Shown here: positions 1 through 6,726 of the stretch, piece by piece
Numbering within the stretch: the first letter of the stretch is position 1
Layout: every line of letters begins with the position of its first letter
From: JAVBLT01 sp031553315
GTDB lineage: Bacteria; Verrucomicrobiota; Kiritimatiellia; RFP12; DVOR01
Length of the DNA: 38,221 nucleotides
NCBI GenBank assembly: GCA_031553315.1
Contig: JAVBLT010000048.1
Coordinates: forward strand, 1 to 38,221
Reading direction: 5' to 3'
The notes under the pieces: generated by a model
Seen by the model: only the letters and a program-made list of their open reading frames with translations
The model's database searches: none
Told to the model about the DNA's origin: nothing
Made by a program: the position numbers and the translations under genes

Positions 1-2
1 CT

Positions 3-452
3 GAGGAATACCTCCTGCGCGGCGCCCCCGCCGGAATCTACACATTGAAAGCCAAATACTACAGCTCGCGCCAGCAAACCGTCACCGGGCCCGCCACCCT
101 CACCACCCGCGTGTACACCGATTGGGGCCGCCCCGGCGAGAAATGCGAGACCCTCACCTTCCGCCTCAACACCGCCCGGGAGATGGTCACAATCGGCAAA
201 GTGACGATGGGCGACAGCAGAACCGTCCGCAATCCGCGCGACTTTTCCTCCCTCGCCATCGGTTCCTCTCCGGCCGAAGTCGAAGCCCGCGCAGGCAAAC
301 CCGACCGCATCGAAGGCACCGCCTGGTTCTACACCGGCGGCGCCCGCCAATGGAAGCTCCTCTTCACCGAAAAAGGCATTTTCAGCAAAAGGAAACTCCT
401 CCAGGTCATCGAGCTCCTCCCCGGAGGAGCGGAGATGATCGTGGTGCAGTAA
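3..452 (+). CDS. C-terminal part of a DUF2135 protein with a BamE-like tail (5' end outside the window)
   Basis: The reading frame is open from base 3, so the window holds only the 3' end, about 149 codons. The first half carries the motif EEYLLRGAPAGIY, then YYSSRQQTVTGPATL and VYTDWGRPGEK, which I recognise as the DUF2135 domain. That domain often ends VIT/von Willebrand A-type exported or periplasmic proteins. After it come about 70 residues with the pattern LAIGSSPAEVEARAGKPDRI followed by a Trp-Phe-Tyr strand. This resembles the BamE/SmpA fold, in which a GkPd turn follows a short helix. A TTG at 45 is an internal codon rather than a start, because the upstream residues belong to the domain. 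The gene converges on hcp, with a hairpin and a repeat copy between them. The role of the whole protein cannot be judged from this fragment. Confidence 0.75.
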   Translation, partial: EEYLLRGAPAGIYTLKAKYYSSRQQTVTGPATLTTRVYTDWGRPGEKCETLTFRLNTAREMVTIGKVTMGDSRTVRNPRDFSSLAIGSSPAEVEARAGKPDRIEGTAWFYTGGARQWKLLFTEKGIFSKRKLLQVIELLPGGAEMIVVQ

Positions 453-487
453 AACAAAAACGGGCGGCCTTCTCCAAGGGCCGCCCG
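451..487 (-). terminator. Rho-independent terminator at the end of the hcp transcript
   Basis: A perfect 9-bp stem (CGGGCGGCC at 461-469 with GGCCGCCCG at 479-487) encloses a 9-nt loop. Read on the minus strand it is followed by TTTTTGTTTT, so it is a textbook terminator for leftward transcription from hcp. Read on the plus strand it has no T-run, so for the DUF2135 gene it would be only a 3' hairpin. Confidence 0.85.
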
Positions 488-495
488 CATGTGCT

Positions 496-658
496 TAGAG
501 CATATTCCGATTGATCTTTCCGGTTTTTCTCGGTGCTTTTTGTTTTTGAACTTCACCCTTTCAGATCGCCGTAGCGTTGCTACGGCTCACTTCAAGAATT
601 CACCAAAGAGAAAAATACCTTTCGAAAAATTGAGAAGTTTCAATTTAAACATGCTCTA
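496..658 (+). repeat. Palindromic dispersed repeat, copy 1
   Basis: This 163-bp element is bounded by TAGAGCA (496-502) and TGCTCTA (652-658). A perfect hairpin sits at its centre: GCCGTAGC (568-575), loop GTT, GCTACGGC (579-586). Both arms are exactly 72 nt long. It shares long blocks with copies at 6555, 8256 and 38079, for example the stretch from the TTTTTGAACTTCACCCTTTC block through the hairpin. Both ends carry TA, as a TA target duplication would. It lies between convergent genes and inside the predicted hcp 3' UTR. No ORF is present. Confidence 0.9.
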
Positions 659-692
659 GCATCAGCTCCGTTCAATTTCGGGGGTCTGTGAA

Positions 693-2213
693 TCAGAGCT
701 CGATGCCGTAGCGGCGGGCGATGATGGCGCGCAGGGGGTCGGGAAGGCTGGCTTTCATTTCGGGGTTGAGCTCGAAATCTTTCACGCCGATTTCGAGGAG
801 CATGAGGAGGGTGGCCACGGAACGTTTTTCATACCAGGCAAGCTCCATGGTGAGCGGCAGGTCGCCGACGGCAACGCGAAGCTCGCGCGCCAGGGTGAGG
901 ACGAGCTGCACGGGGGCAAAGCTGTCGCTGCAGGAGCCGATGTCGATCACGCGGGGCACGCCGGCCACTTCGCCCAAATCGGGGTTTTGGAGGCGGTCGT
1001 TGCCGCAGGCGAGGGTGAAGAGCACGGTGTCGGGGGGGAGGGAGCGGGCGAAATCGGCGTAGATGCTTTCGCCGTCGCCGGTGAGGCATTCGCAGCCGCC
1101 GAGGAAGTAGAACTTGCTGATGGCGCCTGAGGCGACGCCGGCGCGCAGTTTTTCTCCGATGGTTTCAACGGTTTTTCTGCCGAAGCCGGTCGCAAGGGTG
1201 GATCCTTTTTCATCGGCGGGCCAGCCGCCGAGCTCGATGGCTTTGGCGATGACGGGGGTGAAGTCTTTCTTTCCCTCGGGGTCGGCGATGATGTGGGTGA
1301 CGCCGGGGAAGCCCATGGTGCCTGTTTTGAAGGATCGGTTCGCGTATTGGGGGGTGGGGGGGAGGAAGCAGTCGGTTGTGAGGAGGATGGCGCCGGGGGC
1401 TTGGGCAAACTCGGTTTGCTGGTTTTGCCATTCGCTGCCGTAGTGGCCTTTGAGGGCTGTGAAGGCTTTGAGGACGGGGGAGGCGTGGGCGGGGAGGAGC
1501 TGGCCGTGGGTGTAGACGCTGATGCCTTTGCCTTCGGCTTGCTCGAGGAGCTGGCGGAGGTCGCCGTAGTTGTGCCCGGTGACGATGATGAAGGGGCCTT
1601 TCAGATGGCCGGTGGAGACTTGGGTGGGTTCGGGCTCGCCGAATTTTTCGTCGTGGGCGAGCTGGGAAAGCTCGCGGCAGCGGAGGCTGGCGGCGGCGAA
1701 GGTGCTGAAGATGGCGTCCCACTCTTCGTCTTCATGGGAGGGCTTGCCGATTTCCACGAGGCCTTTCATGAGGACGCTGGCGGCCCAGGCGTCGGATTTT
1801 CCAAGGAGGGCGGCGTGCCAGGCGGCTGTGGCCATGGAGCGCAGGCCGCGGAGAAGCGTTTTGCGGAGGATGACTTCGCCGGGGGGGCCTTGTTCAAGCT
1901 CGGCCATGGAGTAGCGGGGGGCGCCGCCGTTGGCGGCGGTTGCGGTGACGAGGCGGGAGTAGAGCTTGTTGAGGCGGTCGATGTCGAAATGGACGTGGGC
2001 GATGGTGGCGTAGAGGGCTTCGGCGAAGAGCATGTCGCGCTTCATGCTGGGGGGCGAATCGACGCAGGCTCGCGCGAGGGTGATGACGTTGGCGGTGATT
2101 TTGTCTTGAACAGCTTTCACATCCGGCGATTGCGGGAGGACGCGTTGATCGAGGCAGTTGGTCGAACATCCTGCGTTCCCGCACCCGCACTTGCATTTCT
2201 CTGTTTCTGTCAT
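693..2213 (-). CDS. hcp: Hybrid-cluster protein (hydroxylamine reductase family), atypical
   Basis: A 506-aa protein of the Hcp family, cytoplasmic Fe-S-O cluster enzymes linked to hydroxylamine or NO reduction and protein S-nitrosylation. Most hybrid-cluster ligands are visible: His214 (TGHN), Cys282, Cys374 (GGC, the persulfide position), Cys403 (LACG), Cys428 (GSCSD) and Glu462 (WYE). Two positions differ from the family rule: the glutamate in YTHGE is Gln238 here, and the lysine two residues after Glu462 is Arg464, with Lys463 beside it. The N-terminal cluster is also unusual, with Cys7, 9, 11, 16 and 20 instead of a CxxC-type start. The ATG at 2213 was chosen over an upstream extension because AAAGGGGAA lies 6 nt before it and the extension has no homology-like content. 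It follows the tsaB operon after 198 bp, with its own weak promoter. Family assignment is firm; activity is uncertain. Confidence 0.9.
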   Translation of the reverse strand: MTETEKCKCGCGNAGCSTNCLDQRVLPQSPDVKAVQDKITANVITLARACVDSPPSMKRDMLFAEALYATIAHVHFDIDRLNKLYSRLVTATAANGGAPRYSMAELEQGPPGEVILRKTLLRGLRSMATAAWHAALLGKSDAWAASVLMKGLVEIGKPSHEDEEWDAIFSTFAAASLRCRELSQLAHDEKFGEPEPTQVSTGHLKGPFIIVTGHNYGDLRQLLEQAEGKGISVYTHGQLLPAHASPVLKAFTALKGHYGSEWQNQQTEFAQAPGAILLTTDCFLPPTPQYANRSFKTGTMGFPGVTHIIADPEGKKDFTPVIAKAIELGGWPADEKGSTLATGFGRKTVETIGEKLRAGVASGAISKFYFLGGCECLTGDGESIYADFARSLPPDTVLFTLACGNDRLQNPDLGEVAGVPRVIDIGSCSDSFAPVQLVLTLARELRVAVGDLPLTMELAWYEKRSVATLLMLLEIGVKDFELNPEMKASLPDPLRAIIARRYGIEL

Positions 2214-2349
2214 GACTGGTTCCCCTTTCCCGTGATGCCGATAAAACGGGCTTCGCCGGTTCACGGCCCGGCGATGCCTTGAAGGCCTTTTCAACGCCGG
2301 GGCGGTCTTCGGCGATTCTCTCGCGGTTTCCGCCCCATTGTTCGGCGTT

Positions 2350-2378
2350 ATCTTTGCATATCCAGAGGCGGGTTGCAA
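2350..2378 (-). promoter_or_regulatory. Candidate promoter of hcp
   Basis: Minus strand: TTGCAA (2378-2373), 17-bp spacer, AAAGAT (2355-2350). The -10 matches the consensus at only three positions. It is kept because the TTGC -35 and the 17-bp spacing match the other promoters in this window. The leader of about 140 nt can form a hairpin with CGCCGG/CCGGCG arms near 2260-2275. No recognisable HcpR or FNR operator was seen. Confidence 0.35.
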
Positions 2379-2411
2379 CTCTAAAATGTTTTTTTGCGAA
2401 AAGGGGTGTTT

Positions 2412-2807
2412 TCAGCGGTCGAGGGAGAGGTCGCCGTGGAGCTTCCAGCCGGTGGCGTCGCGGTCGACGGCGAGGGTGCGGCCGGGGAAAACTTCGGGGA
2501 GGCGGGCGCGGAGGCGGTCGACCATGTGTCGCTCGAAGCGTTGGCGGTCGGCGGGGGTCACGGGGAGGAGGGAGGAGACGCGTAGCTCGAGGGTGTAGCC
2601 GGGGCCGAGGCGGGAACCGAAGCCGGCGGTGAATTTGGCCTGGATGGTGAAGAGGCCGTCGTACTGCGGGTTGGCGGTTTGACCTTGGGCGGGGCGGGTT
2701 GGGTGAAGGGGGTAGCGGCCGGTGTGTTCGGCTTCGAGCTCGGCGTCGATCTCATGGAGGATGGCGTCGAGCTCGGCTTCGAAACGCTCGAGGCGGGGGT
2801 TTCTCAT
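2412..2807 (-). CDS. Unknown 131-aa protein coupled to tsaB
   Basis: I do not recognise this family. The first 28 residues are a strongly acidic, likely helical segment (RFEAELDAILHEIDAELEAE). The rest alternates predicted strands and a basic helix (ADRQRFERHMVDRLRARLPE) and ends VDRDATGWKLHGDLSLDR. No signal peptide or membrane segment is present, so it should be cytoplasmic. Its ATG overlaps the tsaB stop as TGATG, which indicates translational coupling, and it is the last gene of the citrate synthase-epimerase-tsaB operon. Codon use matches its neighbours. The overlap and the structured composition argue for a real gene; the function is unknown. Confidence 0.75.
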   Translation of the reverse strand: MRNPRLERFEAELDAILHEIDAELEAEHTGRYPLHPTRPAQGQTANPQYDGLFTIQAKFTAGFGSRLGPGYTLELRVSSLLPVTPADRQRFERHMVDRLRARLPEVFPGRTLAVDRDATGWKLHGDLSLDR

Positions 2808-3466
2808 CAGGCGGCTCCGGCGACGGCGGCGTGGAGGTACACGGGGAGGGGATCGATGGGGCAGGTTTCGGGGGCGGCGAGGTAGATGGCGGCGAAGTCG
2901 CCGGCTTCGGGAAGGAGGAGGGCGGCGGCGGGGAGGAGGGTGTGGAGGCGGGCGGCGTCGGGGCTGACGACGGGGGCGCCGGGAATGAGGGTGGCTTGGG
3001 CGGCGGCGGGGGTGAAGAGGGTGAAGTCGGCGGCGGTTTGGGTCATGGGGGCGCCGTTTGCGAGGGTGAGGCTGTTGCCGGGGTGGATGCGGTAGGCGGC
3101 GTGCCAGAGGGTGCCGCGGCGGGCGTCGCCCACGACGTTGACGGTCTGGGCTCCGGTTTCTCGGGCGGCGCGCAGGGCGAGGGCGGCGGCGGTGGCGATG
3201 CCGCGCACGGGGCGGCTGCGGGGCAAAGCCATGCCGTGCGCGGCGGCGAGGGCGGCGCGGATGCCGGAGAAGGAGCCGGGGCCCAGGGCGATGAGGAAGG
3301 TGTCGATGACGGGGGCTGAGCCGAGCGCTTGGGCGAGGCGGGCCATCCAATCGGGGGAACGGTCGGCGGCGTCGGTCCCGAAGGCGAGGCGCAGGATGGG
3401 CGATCCGCCTTCAAAGAGGGCGGCGGCGGGGGCCTGGGTGGAACGGTCGATGATCAGTGTGCGCAT
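2807..3466 (-). CDS. tsaB: tRNA threonylcarbamoyladenosine biosynthesis protein TsaB
   Basis: A 219-aa protein of the TsaB/YeaZ family. TsaB is the inactive ASKHA-fold partner of TsaD and, with TsaE, is required to place threonylcarbamoyl on A37 of ANN-decoding tRNAs in the cytoplasm. Diagnostic features are the N-terminal strand MRTLIIDRST and the GPGSFSGIRAALAAAHGMA stretch near residues 72-90, the family's GPGSFTGLR signature. The length suits the family (about 220-240 aa). The C-terminal half is more divergent and alanine-rich. Its start overlaps the epimerase stop (TGATG) and its stop overlaps the start of the next gene in the same way, so it is the middle gene of a tightly coupled set. 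Confidence 0.9.
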   Translation of the reverse strand: MRTLIIDRSTQAPAAALFEGGSPILRLAFGTDAADRSPDWMARLAQALGSAPVIDTFLIALGPGSFSGIRAALAAAHGMALPRSRPVRGIATAAALALRAARETGAQTVNVVGDARRGTLWHAAYRIHPGNSLTLANGAPMTQTAADFTLFTPAAAQATLIPGAPVVSPDAARLHTLLPAAALLLPEAGDFAAIYLAAPETCPIDPLPVYLHAAVAGAA

Positions 3467-4521
3467 CAGAAGAAAATTTTCAGGAGGCTGAGGATGCCTT
3501 GTTTCCAGGGAACGCGGTGGGTGACGCCGCTGGCGTTGGCGAAGCCGGGGAGGTTTTTCACGTACCAGGCGTAGTTGCGCAGGAGGGCGTCTTGATTGGA
3601 GTATTTGGGGTTGAAGCCGAGGAGGCGCTCTGCTTTTTCGATGCTGACGAAGGAGTCTTCGCAGGCGGTTTCGTAGACCCATTTGTAGAGGGGGGAGAGG
3701 TGGAGGAGCTCGAGGAAGCGGAGAGCCCAGATGGCGGGCCAGGCGGGGAAGCCGATGATGCGTTTGCCGAAGCCGGCGGCGTTGAGCACGGCCTGGTAAT
3801 CTTCTTTCATGGTGGCGAAGGCGCGGGCGCCGATGTTGAAGGTGGTGTTGACTTTTTCGGGGGGAAGGGTGAGGGCGGCGTCGATCGCGTCGCACAAGTC
3901 GGCCACGTCGAGGAGCTGGTAGCGGTTGGAGCCGTTGCCGATGAGGGGGAAGCTGTGGCCGGTGTGGGCCCAGTCGTAGAGGAGGGCGAAGACGCCGAGG
4001 CGCTCGGGGCCGACGAAGGATTTGGGGCGGAGCACGCTCACGGTCATGCCTTTTTCGCGGGCGGCGGCGCAGACTTCTTCGGCTTTGATTTTCGATTCGC
4101 CGTAGGGGCCGACTCCGATGAGGCGGTCGTCTTCGTAGAGCGGGTGGTGGTCGGGGATGCCGTAGACGGCGGTGGAGGATATGTGCACGAAGCGGGGCAC
4201 GCCGGCGGCGAGGGCTTCTTCGATGACGATGCGGGAGCCTTCGATGTCGGTCGAGAAGATGTCTTCTTTGGAGTAAAGGGGGAGGGCGGCGGCGGTGTGG
4301 ACCACTTCGGTGACGCCTTGCATGACGGCGCGCACGGCGGCGCGGTCGCGGATGTCGCCCACGACGGTTTTCACTCTGGGGTCGCTCTTCTCGGGGTAGT
4401 CGAAGGGCACGAGGTCGATGGAGCGGATCTCGCCGGCTCCGCGCTCAAGAAGGGCGCGGATGAGGTTGATGCCGAGGAAGCCGCTGCCGCCGGTGATGAG
4501 GATGCGCCGTTGTTCGCTCAT
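3466..4521 (-). CDS. NAD-dependent epimerase/dehydratase (extended SDR)
   Basis: A 351-aa extended short-chain dehydrogenase/reductase. The Rossmann motif GGSGFLG is at residues 11-17, an acidic residue (Asp36) follows the second strand, and the catalytic set Ser115/Ser116-Tyr140-Lys144 (YGESK) is intact. The family covers nucleotide-sugar epimerases, 3-beta-hydroxysteroid dehydrogenase-like enzymes and terpenoid dehydrogenases. The hydrophobic region near residues 255-280 (PAWPAIWALRFLELL) resembles the 3-beta-HSD-like branch, which can be membrane-associated. The substrate cannot be read from sequence. It starts 17 nt after citrate synthase with a GAGG ribosome site 7 nt before the ATG, and overlaps tsaB at its end, so it is co-transcribed. 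Confidence 0.88.
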   Translation of the reverse strand: MSEQRRILITGGSGFLGINLIRALLERGAGEIRSIDLVPFDYPEKSDPRVKTVVGDIRDRAAVRAVMQGVTEVVHTAAALPLYSKEDIFSTDIEGSRIVIEEALAAGVPRFVHISSTAVYGIPDHHPLYEDDRLIGVGPYGESKIKAEEVCAAAREKGMTVSVLRPKSFVGPERLGVFALLYDWAHTGHSFPLIGNGSNRYQLLDVADLCDAIDAALTLPPEKVNTTFNIGARAFATMKEDYQAVLNAAGFGKRIIGFPAWPAIWALRFLELLHLSPLYKWVYETACEDSFVSIEKAERLLGFNPKYSNQDALLRNYAWYVKNLPGFANASGVTHRVPWKQGILSLLKIFF

Positions 4522-4538
4522 GGGTCAGCCTCGTTGGA

Positions 4539-5945
4539 TTAGGATCGGGCGTCGAGGGGTTTGTAGGTGTCGTAATCGCCGACGGCTTTGAAGGCGGGGC
4601 GGACGATGGGGCCGCCGTTGATGAGCTCTTCGATGCGGTGCGCGCACCAGCCGACCACGCGGGAGATGGCGAAGATGGGGGTGTAGAGGTCGACGGGGAT
4701 GTTGAGCATGTCGTAGACGAAGCCGGAGTAGAAGTCGACATTGGCACAGAGGTCGCGGGGTTTGGCGCGGCCTTCGTTGAAAATTTTGGGGCCGAGGATG
4801 TCGATGCTGCGGTAGAGGTTGAATTCGTCCATGCGGCCTTTCGATTCGGCGAGCTCGCGTGCTTTTTCGCGCAGGAGCACGGCTCGGGGGTCGGAGAGGG
4901 TGTAGACGGCGTGGCCGAGGCCGTAGATGAGGCCGGAGCCGTCGCCGGCTTCTTTGCGGAGGATCTTGCGGAGGTAGTCGGCGATGGCGGGTTGGTCGTT
5001 CCAATCGGTGATGGCGGCTTTGATTTCTTCCATCTGGTGCATCACGCGGAGGTTGGCGCCGCCGTGGCGGGGGCCTTTGAGGGAGAGGGTCGCGGCGGCG
5101 ATGGCGGAGTAGGTGTCGGTCGCGGCGGAGGTGACCACGTGGGTGGTGAAGGCGGAGTTGTTGCCGCCGCCGTGTTCGGCGTGGAGCACGAGGCAAAGGT
5201 CGAGGAGCTCGGCTTCGAGGGGGGTGTAGGCGCCGGTTTCACGGAGCATCATGAGGAAGTTTTCGGCGGTGCTTTTGCCGGGCACGGGGTTGCGGATGAA
5301 GAGGCTCTGGCCGTTGTAGTAGTGCATCTTCGATTGATAGGCGTAGGCGGCCATGGCGGGGAAGCGGGCGATGAGCTCGATGGATTGGCGGATGACGGCG
5401 GGAATGGAGACGGCATCGGGGGTTTCGTCGTCGACATAGGCGGCGAGGACGCAGCGCGCGAGGCTGTTCATGAGGTCGCGGCCGGGCGAACGGATGATTT
5501 TCTCCATGAGCGAGTAGGGGAGGTTGCGGTTGGCGTCGAGAATGGCGTTCCACTCTTCGATTTGGGGTTTGCCGGGGAGCTTGCCGAAGAGGAGGAGGTA
5601 GGCGGTTTCCTCGAAGCCGGGGCGCTGCTCGGTCTGGAAGCCGCGCACGAGCTCGTCGACGTCGATCCCGCGATAAAACTGTGTGCCTTCCACGGGCACT
5701 TTTTCGCTTTCGGAGATCACGTAGCCGTGTACGCTGCCCACGCGGGTGAGGCCGACGAGCACGCCGGAACCGTCGGGATTGCGCAGGCCGCGCTTGACGT
5801 TGTATTTTTCGTAGAGATCGGGATCGATGATGGCGCTTCTACGCGTCATTTCCTCATAACGGGAAAGGGTTTCGGGCGTGAGCTGGGGCTGGGGGGCGCC
5901 GGCTTCGCATCCGCGTTCTTCATCCTTCGTCGTCAATCTGTCCAT
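4539..5945 (-). CDS. gltA: Citrate synthase
   Basis: A 468-aa citrate synthase, condensing oxaloacetate and acetyl-CoA at the entry of the TCA cycle or the oxidative route to glutamate. The catalytic triad is visible: His258 in LHAEHGGG, His345 in GLGHAVYT and Asp404 in CANVDFYSG. GPRHGGAN sits at 291-298. The N-terminal 40 residues are longer than in the minimal enzyme. The ATG at 5945 follows GGGAG at a good distance; an upstream in-frame codon at 5999 is not supported. A 5-bp hairpin (CGACC/GGTCG at 5964-5976) lies in the leader. I could not find a convincing promoter. It heads the operon with the epimerase, tsaB and the 131-aa gene and is divergent from the kinase gene. 2-Methylcitrate synthase activity is possible. 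Confidence 0.95.
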   Translation of the reverse strand: MDRLTTKDEERGCEAGAPQPQLTPETLSRYEEMTRRSAIIDPDLYEKYNVKRGLRNPDGSGVLVGLTRVGSVHGYVISESEKVPVEGTQFYRGIDVDELVRGFQTEQRPGFEETAYLLLFGKLPGKPQIEEWNAILDANRNLPYSLMEKIIRSPGRDLMNSLARCVLAAYVDDETPDAVSIPAVIRQSIELIARFPAMAAYAYQSKMHYYNGQSLFIRNPVPGKSTAENFLMMLRETGAYTPLEAELLDLCLVLHAEHGGGNNSAFTTHVVTSAATDTYSAIAAATLSLKGPRHGGANLRVMHQMEEIKAAITDWNDQPAIADYLRKILRKEAGDGSGLIYGLGHAVYTLSDPRAVLLREKARELAESKGRMDEFNLYRSIDILGPKIFNEGRAKPRDLCANVDFYSGFVYDMLNIPVDLYTPIFAISRVVGWCAHRIEELINGGPIVRPAFKAVGDYDTYKPLDARS

Positions 5946-6087
5946 ACGAATCTCCCTTTGAATCGACCGATGGTCGTTGTGGAGGGCGTAAAATAACATA
6001 ATGCGCCCCGGGCGTCTACAGAAAAAAAATGAAAATGGGGCGTTCCGCGTTCATTGGTATAACCGATTGCCGCAGTGTGGTTTGAGC

Positions 6088-6116
6088 TTGCGTTTATTCA
6101 GGGAATCTGCTATTTT
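6088..6116 (+). promoter_or_regulatory. Promoter of the diacylglycerol kinase gene
   Basis: TTGCGT (6088-6093), 17-bp spacer, TATTTT (6111-6116). Transcription would begin near 6123, giving a leader of about 40 nt before the ATG at 6161. The -35 is the TTGC type seen repeatedly in this window. Confidence 0.6.
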
Positions 6117-6160
6117 AGAGAATAGATGTGTTTATCGCTGTAAACGGAGCCTTTTACTTT

Positions 6161-6568
6161 ATGCCTAAAAAAACGAGAAAAATTCAGAGTGAAAAAAATA
6201 AAGACTTCAATGGCAGCATCAAATATGCCTTAGAGGGAATCCGGTATGTGATCGGAAGGGAGCGGAAAATCAAGTTCGCCTTTATCTGCATTGCGCCGGC
6301 GGTTGTGCTTGGGCTTTATTTCAACCTTTCGGCGGCGGAGTGGGGCGTGTGCATGCTGGGGGCGGTGCTGGTGGTCGCGCTGGAGATGGTCAACACGGCG
6401 ATTGAGGCGGTGGTCGATATGGTCATGCCCGATATCCACCCGCTGGCGAAGGTCGCCAAAGATGTGGCGGCGGGGGCGGTTCTGCTCTCGGTGATTGTGT
6501 CGGTCATGGTTGCGCTGATTGTGTTCATTCCGAGAATTATCGCGGAATATGCTCTAGAGCAGATTTAA
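6161..6568 (+). CDS. dgkA: Diacylglycerol kinase / undecaprenol kinase family protein
   Basis: A 135-aa integral membrane kinase of the DgkA/UdpK family, which phosphorylates diacylglycerol or undecaprenol with ATP. A basic N-terminus and the FNGSIKYALEGIRYVIGRERKIKF amphipathic region (residues about 17-40) precede three membrane helices. The family signature EMVNTAIEAVVD sits in the second helix, followed by AKDVAAGAVLL in the third. The start is the ATG at 6161 with GGAG 11 nt upstream; a GTG at 6128 would add 11 residues without a ribosome site. The last codons (Leu-Glu-Gln-Ile and TAA) are supplied by repeat copy 2. Codons end mostly in G or T, unlike the C-ending codons of neighbouring genes. 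Sequence does not settle lipid preference. Confidence 0.88.
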   Translation: MPKKTRKIQSEKNKDFNGSIKYALEGIRYVIGRERKIKFAFICIAPAVVLGLYFNLSAAEWGVCMLGAVLVVALEMVNTAIEAVVDMVMPDIHPLAKVAKDVAAGAVLLSVIVSVMVALIVFIPRIIAEYALEQI

Positions 6569-6715
6569 AATGAAACTTCGGCTTTTTTCACCGCTTTTGC
6601 TTTTTCACTTCGTCCTTTCAGGTCGCCGTAACGCTGCTACGGCTCGCGTTCAAGGATTCGTCAAAAATCAAAATCAATTTCAAAAATCACGAAGTTTCAA
6701 TTTAAACCTGCTCTA
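6555..6715 (+). repeat. Palindromic dispersed repeat, copy 2
   Basis: A 161-bp copy with the best-preserved terminal inverted repeats. The left end (from TAGAGCAG at 6555) and the reverse complement of the right end agree at 25 of the first 27 positions, up to TGAAACTTCG. The central hairpin is GCCGTAAC/GCTACGGC (6625-6643), with one mismatch against the other copies. The element begins inside the kinase gene and supplies its stop codon. Just outside its left end lies TGCTC, so the junction reads TGCTCTAGAGCA, two element ends back to back over one TA. Confidence 0.88.
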
Positions 6716-6726
6716 AAAGGATAAAA

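Noticed and set aside
496..658. The dispersed repeat as a CRISPR or tRNA-related element
   Set aside because: Copies are single and far apart with no spacer pattern, and no cloverleaf or T-loop sequence is present.
2214..2378. An N-terminal extension of Hcp by 55 residues
   Set aside because: It has no domain character, and a good ribosome site precedes the ATG at 2213. The extension would also cover the promoter region.
3457..4542. A long open frame on the plus strand opposite the epimerase gene
   Set aside because: It mirrors a well-supported SDR gene. Its protein is almost entirely Gly, Val, Glu, Asp, His and Ala, as expected when C-rich codons are read backwards. It has no motif.
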